Source: Treponema bryantii (GTDB taxonomy: Bacteria > Spirochaetota > Spirochaetia > Treponematales > Treponemataceae). Taken from it: DNA of 64,000 nucleotides. Shown here one piece after another: positions 59,422-64,000 of the stretch. The translations under genes were made by a program, and so were the position numbers. Where the stretch lies: NCBI RefSeq assembly GCF_900111035.1, contig NZ_FOFU01000007.1, positions 62,001-126,000 of the forward strand. The letters run 5' to 3'. The notes beneath the pieces are model-generated. The model saw nothing but the letters and a program-made list of their open reading frames with translations. It was not told the origin of the DNA and did no database searches. Each line of letters starts with the position of its first letter. The stretch's first letter is position 1.

Positions 59422-61068
59422 ATGAATGTCATACAGCCCGTTTTAGAACTTGTTGGCAGCCTTGGATTCCTTCTTTATGGAATGAAGCTGATGAGTGACG
59501 GTATCCAGAAGAGTGCTGGAGAACGCCTGCAGCGTGCTCTCTCTGTTCTTACAGGAAACCGTTTTGCTTCCCTTTTAACCGGACTTTTCGTTACGATGAT
59601 TGTTCAGTCATCGGGTGCCACAACTGTAATGGTTGTTACCTTCGTCAATGCCGGACTTATGACTCTTGCACAGTCAGTAGGTGTAATTTTTGGTGCAAAT
59701 ATTGGTACTACAATCACTGCATGGATTGTTGCAATCTTCGGATTTAATTTCAAAATATCAGCATTTGCCATTCCGGTTTTTGGTGCCGGATATTTTCTTT
59801 CAATTCTAAGAAAGGGCCGTTACAGAAACTGGGCCGAAGCTCTCATGGGATTCGGTATGCTCTTCCTTGGTTTGAGCGGACTTTCTGATGTATTCACTCC
59901 TGAACAGCTTGGATGGCTCTTTAAGATTCAGGGTACAGGTCCTGCTGCAATTTTAATTGGCTTTGTAGTTGGTATTCTGATTACAGCACTTCTGCATTCT
60001 TCTTCAGCTTTTTCTGCAATCGTAATCACAATGGCTTATAACGGACTTGTAAGCTGGGATATGGCTGCTGCTATGACACTTGGTAGTAACATCGGTTCTA
60101 CTATTGATGCGGTACTTGCTTCTCTTGGAGCAAATGCAGATGCTCGCCGTTCAGCTATGATTCACGTTATGTTCAACGTGTTTGGTACTGTACTTGCACT
60201 TATCTTCTTCCATCCGTTCCTGGATTTAGTGATGATGCTTACACCTGGCGGACAGCATTCAAATATTGCAATTCGTATTTCAATGCTGCATACAGTTTTC
60301 AAAACTCTTTCTACTATCGTTCTTTTACCGCTGCAGAATCCGCTTATCACACTTGCAAAAAAGATTATCAAGGACGATCCGGAAAAAACTTCAAACGTTT
60401 ACAAACTCGAATTTACAGGTCTTGTTTCAAAGGACAATATTACAACTCACATTATGCAGGCAGAAAAAGCTATTGCAGATATGACAGATGTTGTAACAGA
60501 TATGTTTGATAAGATTCAGATTGGTGTTACAAAGCGTAATTCTGATTTTATAGAAAAGCATGCCGAGGCTAGTGAGCTTGCAGAAGATTATGCAGATCAG
60601 ATGCATGAGCAGATTACTCACTACCTTATTAAGTGTGAATCACTTCAGGTTACAGAAAAGCAGTTGAATCACATTTCTAATATGATTCAGATTGTTGATG
60701 AACTTGAGAATATGAGTGACAGTTGTTACGGAACAATCATGTTGATTATCCGCAGTATCGAAAAGAAGATGAAATTCCAGAGCGAAGATATGGAACGCCT
60801 TCTTCCGTATATTGAACTTGCCCGACAGTTCCTTCAGTTTATCCGCATAAATATCAACAAACAGCTTACTGCAGAAAAACTTGAACTTGCCCGCGAACTT
60901 GAAGATGGTATCGATGCTTTCCGCAAAGACCTTAAGAAGGTTGCCCGCAAACGTCTCGAGGGTGGTGCAGATGTTAAGTCTGAGCTTCTCTACATCGACA
61001 TTGTCCGTACAATTGAACACATCGGTGATAACTGTTTTAATATTTCAGAAATTCTGACTAATGGATAA
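59422..61068 (+). CDS. Na+/phosphate cotransporter family protein with PhoU-like C-terminus
   Basis: The 548-aa protein begins at ATG 59422 (AGGAA just upstream); an upstream frame from 59332 lacks a start with a ribosome site. It has two inverted repeats of a NaPi-II-type core with the QSSGATTVMVV motif (substrate site) and the second repeat LLHSSSAFSAIVI, within nine or so spans. Residues about 330-545 are a helical PhoU-like regulatory domain (TKRNSDFIEKHAEASELAED, LQFIRININKQL). It probably moves phosphate inward with Na+. It stands alone, with the lipoprotein gene divergent. Confidence 0.88.
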   Translation: MNVIQPVLELVGSLGFLLYGMKLMSDGIQKSAGERLQRALSVLTGNRFASLLTGLFVTMIVQSSGATTVMVVTFVNAGLMTLAQSVGVIFGANIGTTITAWIVAIFGFNFKISAFAIPVFGAGYFLSILRKGRYRNWAEALMGFGMLFLGLSGLSDVFTPEQLGWLFKIQGTGPAAILIGFVVGILITALLHSSSAFSAIVITMAYNGLVSWDMAAAMTLGSNIGSTIDAVLASLGANADARRSAMIHVMFNVFGTVLALIFFHPFLDLVMMLTPGGQHSNIAIRISMLHTVFKTLSTIVLLPLQNPLITLAKKIIKDDPEKTSNVYKLEFTGLVSKDNITTHIMQAEKAIADMTDVVTDMFDKIQIGVTKRNSDFIEKHAEASELAEDYADQMHEQITHYLIKCESLQVTEKQLNHISNMIQIVDELENMSDSCYGTIMLIIRSIEKKMKFQSEDMERLLPYIELARQFLQFIRININKQLTAEKLELARELEDGIDAFRKDLKKVARKRLEGGADVKSELLYIDIVRTIEHIGDNCFNISEILTNG

Positions 61069-61141
61069 TTAGTTTTTCGTAAAGTTGAATATTAAATTCT
61101 TATAAGATATAATATTTTGAAATTAGTTTTGGAGGATATAA

Positions 61142-61300
61142 ATGAATACTTCTTCAAATAAAAGAACTAACTCTAAGACAAAAACTGTAGCAGGAGTATT
61201 ATCTGCAGCTGTATTAGCTTATTGCGGTTACAAAATTGTAAATAAACAATTAAGTAAATCAAAATACGATCCTGATCCAAATAAGAAATGTACAAAGTAA
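61142..61300 (+). CDS. Small single-span membrane peptide of 52 aa
   Basis: Missed by length cut-offs. ATG at 61142 follows TTGGAGGATATAA. The peptide has a basic, Ser/Asn/Lys-rich N-terminus, one hydrophobic span VAGVLSAAVLAYCGYKIV and a polar C-terminal tail KYDPDPNKKCTK. Its stop overlaps the next ATG (61288) by 13 bp, so it is translationally coupled with the following ORF. A good ribosome site and conserved hydrophobic pattern argue that it is real. It could be an antitoxin, a membrane anchor or a leader peptide for the next gene. Confidence 0.65.
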   Translation: MNTSSNKRTNSKTKTVAGVLSAAVLAYCGYKIVNKQLSKSKYDPDPNKKCTK

Positions 61301-61890
61301 AAGAGAATTTAATTTTTGGTTTTCATGGTTGTGACCAAAGTTTGTGTGATTCTTTGGTGAACGGAACATCTAAAAAGTTGAATTATAGTGAGAATCAGTA
61401 CGACTGGCTTGGAAAGGGAATGTATTTCTGGGAAAACGATCCTGATCGGGCATTGCAATGGGCAATAATGCTAAAAGAACATTCTCAAAATTCAAAACAA
61501 CAAATTGAAAAGCCAGCAGTTTTAGGTGCTGTTATTTGTCTTGGAAATTGCCTTGATTTTACTGAACAGGAAAATCTTCAAAAACTTAAAGAACATTATG
61601 AAAATCTTAAAAATTCTGGCTTAGAATTACCTGAAAATAAAATTGGAAAAGACAGACTAAAAAGGGAATTGGATTGCTTTTTAATTAATTCTTTAGTTGC
61701 GCAGCAAAAAGAAGAAAATCCCGATAATGCTTATGATTCAGTTCGGGGTGTGTTTTTTGAGGGTAATGAATTATATCCTACTGCTGGATTTCGTGAAAAA
61801 GATCATATTCAAATCGCAATTTTAAATCCGAATTGTATTAAGGCTTTTTTTAAGGTCAGAAAAGAAGATAAAAAATATAAGATTTTATAG
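61288..61890 (+). CDS. ADP-ribosyltransferase (PARP-like) fold candidate
   Basis: The 200-aa product is A+T-rich and not clearly named. Seen are FGFHGCD near residue 13 (His of an H-Y-E triad), LGKGMYFWENDPDRALQWA near 41-59 (Tyr46, followed by the W-A motif of DUF3990/ART-type proteins) and VFFEGNELYPTAGFREKDHI near 155-175 (candidate Glu, then IQIAI). This order, H then Y then E, is the ADP-ribosyltransferase layout. No signal peptide. It overlaps a 52-aa membrane peptide by 13 bp. It may be a toxin, a defence effector or a non-toxic modification enzyme. Confidence 0.55.
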   Translation: MYKVKENLIFGFHGCDQSLCDSLVNGTSKKLNYSENQYDWLGKGMYFWENDPDRALQWAIMLKEHSQNSKQQIEKPAVLGAVICLGNCLDFTEQENLQKLKEHYENLKNSGLELPENKIGKDRLKRELDCFLINSLVAQQKEENPDNAYDSVRGVFFEGNELYPTAGFREKDHIQIAILNPNCIKAFFKVRKEDKKYKIL

Positions 61891-61910
61891 TAAAACTAAT
61901 AGGGAACGAT

Positions 61911-62672
61911 ATGAAAATCATTTCATGGAACGTAAACGGTATTCGTGCTGTAGAAAAAAAAGGCTTCATTGACTGGCTGCTTGGTTGTGGCGCAGATGTT
62001 GTATGTATTCAGGAAACAAAGGCTAATCCCGGTCAATTGTCGCCTGAGCTCTTAGCTCCTGGCGGTGTTTATAAATCATACTTTTCAAGTGCAAAACGCC
62101 CAGGCTATTCTGGAACTGCAATCTTTACAAAAACAGAACCCGACAGCGTTGAAATTATGGGTGATGAACGCTTTGATGATGAAGGTCGTGTAACAATTGC
62201 TAAGTTCGGTAAGCTCGCTGTAATTTCTGCCTATTTCCCAAACAGTCAGGATGCCGGTGCCCGCCTGGACTATAAATTAGCCTTCTGTGATACCATGCTC
62301 AAAAAATGCGACCAGCTTGTTGCAGATGGTTTTAATATCGTACTCTGTGGTGACTACAATATCGCTCACAAACCTATAGATCTTGCAAATCCTAAAGCAA
62401 ACGAAGGAAATGCCGGTTATCTGCCGGAAGAACGTGCCTGGATGGATAAGTTCACTGAGGCCGGTTATGTAGATACCTTCCGCCATTTCTGTGAAGAGCC
62501 AAAGCAGTATACCTGGTGGAGCTACCGCTTCCATGCCCGCGAAAAGAATATCGGGTGGCGTATAGATTACCAGTGTGTAAATCCATCATTTATTGAAAAT
62601 GTAAAATCCTCAACAATTCTTGCAGATGTCCTTGGATCTGATCATTGTCCGATATCAGTTGAAATTGAATAA
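61911..62672 (+). CDS. xth: Exodeoxyribonuclease III (AP endonuclease)
   Basis: This 253-aa nuclease cuts at abasic sites and removes 3'-blocking groups in base-excision repair. Seen: SWNVNGIRAVEKKGFIDWL (N7 region), IQETKANPGQL (Glu metal ligand), GYSGTAIFTK, CGDYNIAHKPIDLANPK (D-x-N) and the terminal LGSDHCPISVEIE (Asp/His). All catalytic residues of the ExoA/XthA family are present. GGGA lies before the ATG. It is preceded by the ART-like ORF, with 20 bp between, but sense and codon use differ, so they may be independent. Confidence 0.95.
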   Translation: MKIISWNVNGIRAVEKKGFIDWLLGCGADVVCIQETKANPGQLSPELLAPGGVYKSYFSSAKRPGYSGTAIFTKTEPDSVEIMGDERFDDEGRVTIAKFGKLAVISAYFPNSQDAGARLDYKLAFCDTMLKKCDQLVADGFNIVLCGDYNIAHKPIDLANPKANEGNAGYLPEERAWMDKFTEAGYVDTFRHFCEEPKQYTWWSYRFHAREKNIGWRIDYQCVNPSFIENVKSSTILADVLGSDHCPISVEIE

Positions 62673-62825
62673 AAAAACTTGTGGACTGATTGATTGAATT
62701 TCAACTAAATAATTTTTGTTTATAATTTCATATATAACTGTATTTGAAGTTGTAAAATGATTCTTTGTTATGATATTATAAAATTAAATTATTATTTGTA
62801 ATTTAAAAAATAAAAGGAGAAAAAA

Positions 62826-63548
62826 ATGAAAAAAATTACAAAAGTTTTAGGATTGCTCGTTGTTGCAGCAATGTTGTTTGTTGGATGTTCGCCATCTACT
62901 GGAAATAACAATGGTAATGGTGGTAACAATGGTAATGATGGTATAGATTCAGTAGATGACGGTGTAAATGATTCTTCTTCAAAAACAGTTGACTTTGATA
63001 CTCCATTGTTCGATGAAAACAGTTTAACAGAAGCTGTTGATGCAATTGAATTGTCAGATGGAATCTGGATTTATAGACGAATTGATACAGATTATTATTT
63101 AAACAATAAAGAAAAATCTCAGCTCGAATTTTCATATAAAAATGGACAGATTGATAATAGTAAGGATGGAATACTTAATTTTTATTTCAGTTGGTCTTTT
63201 ACTCTTCCAGATGATGCAGATGAAGAATTAAAAACAAAACTTAAAAACTTAGGGTTTATAATTGAGGGAAATAATTATTCAATATCAAAACAATATAACA
63301 AAGAAGAACTTGCTAATCTTTCTTATGAAGCATGGTCAATAATGCAAGAAAACAATTCTGATAATGAGTTTATATATGACTATCACCCTGTTTATAGAGC
63401 ATCTTGGAATTACAAACAGACATTAAGTGATGTAGAATATGATTCTTGGGGACATGGTTTATATAAGACTAATGAAGATAAAACCCAGTATTACTGGAAT
63501 CCATCTGACAAAGAAGGCTTTGACACTTGTTTTATAGCTAAGAAATAA
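62826..63548 (+). CDS. Lipoprotein with Asn/Gly-rich linker
   Basis: A 240-aa protein with a lipobox (LVVAAMLFVGCS, Cys21). After the Cys it has a low-complexity N/G/D stretch of about 30 residues (GNNNGNGGNNGNDG) and then an acidic linker, typical of surface lipoproteins held away from the membrane. The mature domain (60-240) is Tyr/Trp-rich, with FDTPLFDENSLTEAVDAI and SWNYKQTLSDVEYDSWGHGL. No family recognised. AAAGGAG precedes the ATG. The region upstream (62673-62825) is A+T-rich with no clear -35. Confidence 0.75.
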   Translation: MKKITKVLGLLVVAAMLFVGCSPSTGNNNGNGGNNGNDGIDSVDDGVNDSSSKTVDFDTPLFDENSLTEAVDAIELSDGIWIYRRIDTDYYLNNKEKSQLEFSYKNGQIDNSKDGILNFYFSWSFTLPDDADEELKTKLKNLGFIIEGNNYSISKQYNKEELANLSYEAWSIMQENNSDNEFIYDYHPVYRASWNYKQTLSDVEYDSWGHGLYKTNEDKTQYYWNPSDKEGFDTCFIAKK

Positions 63549-63570
63549 GATTATTCATTAAATTAAAAAA

Positions 63571-63600
63571 ACAGCCAGAATACAACTGGCTGTTTTTTTT
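63571..63600 (+). terminator. Intrinsic terminator after the lipoprotein gene
   Basis: ACAGCCAG (63571-63578) and CTGGCTGT (63586-63593) around a seven-base loop, with a run of eight T or more. Confidence 0.92.
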
Positions 63601-63640
63601 TATCTTTTCAAAAAAAAATCAAGAATAACAAAACATTATT

Positions 63641-63701
63641 TATGTTTCTATTGACAGAAACATACTTTATACTGTAATGTTACTATAAATAGAAACATTA
63701 C
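63641..63701 (+). promoter_or_regulatory. trpB promoter with two operator dyads
   Basis: TTGACA (63651-63656), spacer 16 bp, TGTAAT (63673-63678). TATGTTTCT and AGAAACATA form a perfect dyad (63641-63664) around the -35. GTAATGTT (63674-63681) and AACATTAC (63694-63701) form a second dyad over the -10 and start. Both share the AGAAACATTA-like element, so one repressor probably binds both. Confidence 0.78.
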
Positions 63702-63711
63702 AGAGGTAACA

Positions 63712-64000
63712 ATGACGCATTCAGACAACGGATTTTTTAACAGTTTTGGCGGTAAATATGTAGCGGAAGTTTTAAGGCGTCCGCTGGATGAATTGGAAAT
63801 TGCTTTTAAGGAAGCAATGGCAGATCCTTCTTTTATAAAAGAACTTGAAACAATTCAGAGGGATTATATTGGACGTGAGACTCCGCTTCTTTTTGCAGAG
63901 ACAGCAACAAAGCTTTTAGGTGGAGCTCAGATTTATATAAAGCTTGAAGGCCTTGCAAATACAGGTGCACATAAAATCAATAATGCAATTGGACAGTGCC
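63712..64000 (+). CDS. trpB: Tryptophan synthase beta subunit, 3' truncated by the window
   Basis: The first 96 residues are visible. NGFFNSFGGKYVAEVL opens the domain, RETPLLFAETATKLLGGAQIYIK follows, and KLEGLANTGAHKIN contains the PLP lysine (K in HKIN) of TrpB, where KREDLNHTGAHK is the usual form. The enzyme joins indole and serine to give tryptophan. Start ATG at 63712 with AGAGG before it. It lies downstream of the promoter with dyads. No trpA or other trp gene is in the visible part. Confidence 0.92.
   Translation, partial: MTHSDNGFFNSFGGKYVAEVLRRPLDELEIAFKEAMADPSFIKELETIQRDYIGRETPLLFAETATKLLGGAQIYIKLEGLANTGAHKINNAIGQC

Noticed and set aside
1-64000. CRISPR arrays, rRNA or tRNA genes, and complete insertion sequences
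   Set aside because: None of their signatures was seen: no regularly spaced repeats, no tRNA-like GTTCGA cloverleaf and no transposase motif.

Overview
The window looks like a chromosome segment of a gut- or rumen-type Treponema (Spirochaetota). Pointers are a FliM-like domain whose motifs match the treponemal flagellar switch, a two-gene XPB helicase locus, loose spirochaete-style lipoboxes (FTGC, FVGC), an aspartate/glutamate-rich TPR protein, outer-membrane barrel proteins with treponeme-like acidic N-termini, and a fermentative, hemicellulose-using gene set (acetate kinase, GH51 arabinofuranosidase). Assignment to the genus is an inference; no rRNA or tRNA gene was seen. Base composition is moderate and even, except for A+T-rich islands near 9.0-9.9 kb and 61.1-61.9 kb.

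Layout. 1-5157 (+): the tail of a probable polyphosphate kinase, a LytTR response regulator with a soluble GHKL kinase, and a four-gene ABC-2 exporter cassette. 5177-8963 (-): an accessory cluster led by the most unusual gene in the window, an XRE helix-turn-helix fused to a FliM middle domain and two SpoA domains, followed on the same strand by DUF3781, VOC, DUF6434-like and SGNH hydrolase genes. 9188-10285: two A+T-rich orphans. 10303-17326 (-): YrdC, a histidine phosphatase, the XPB helicase and partner, an SDR and a lone PTS EIIC. 17327-17740: a regulatory island with a structured leader, a sigma-70 promoter with a perfect LacI-type operator, and a terminator that could end a small RNA. 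17741-20312 (+): LacI regulator, MBL hydrolase and an E2-like protein whose catalytic His is replaced by Asp.

20309-29793 holds uvrC, a LamG/FnIII secreted protein, a large TPR protein, an M24 peptidase and murJ. 29960-40958 (+) holds an orphan protein, an OppA-like binding protein, ackA, a sugar-binding-protein/GGDEF fusion, argD and a propeller/barrel envelope protein. 41061-46396 (+) is a Gld-like ABC cassette (ATPase, permease, GldG-like, DUF4340) with pth. 46397-46712 contains a dispersed palindrome, a 117-nt cloverleaf-like palindrome and a promoter with tandem dyads. 46713-52731 (+) is a Lol/MacB-like envelope trafficking operon: ATPase, two FtsX-type permeases, a LolA-like protein and a beta-barrel.

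52734-55381 (-) carries DUF6171, GH51 arabinofuranosidase and a ComFB protein; the last two share an AAACGTTTT operator. 55518-57852 (+) is clpP, a UPF0158-GNAT fusion and a free-standing DbpA RNA-binding domain protein. The rest holds a YfcE-like phosphoesterase, a lipoprotein, a Na/Pi cotransporter, a 52-aa membrane peptide with an ADP-ribosyltransferase-like ORF, exonuclease III, a lipoprotein and the start of trpB.

Common threads: c-di-GMP signalling (GGDEF fusion, ComFB) next to carbohydrate sensing; several apparently leaderless mRNAs (murJ, the GGDEF gene, clpP) with the -10 box 6-7 nt before the ATG; and families of dispersed palindromes that form terminators and sometimes the ends of coding regions.
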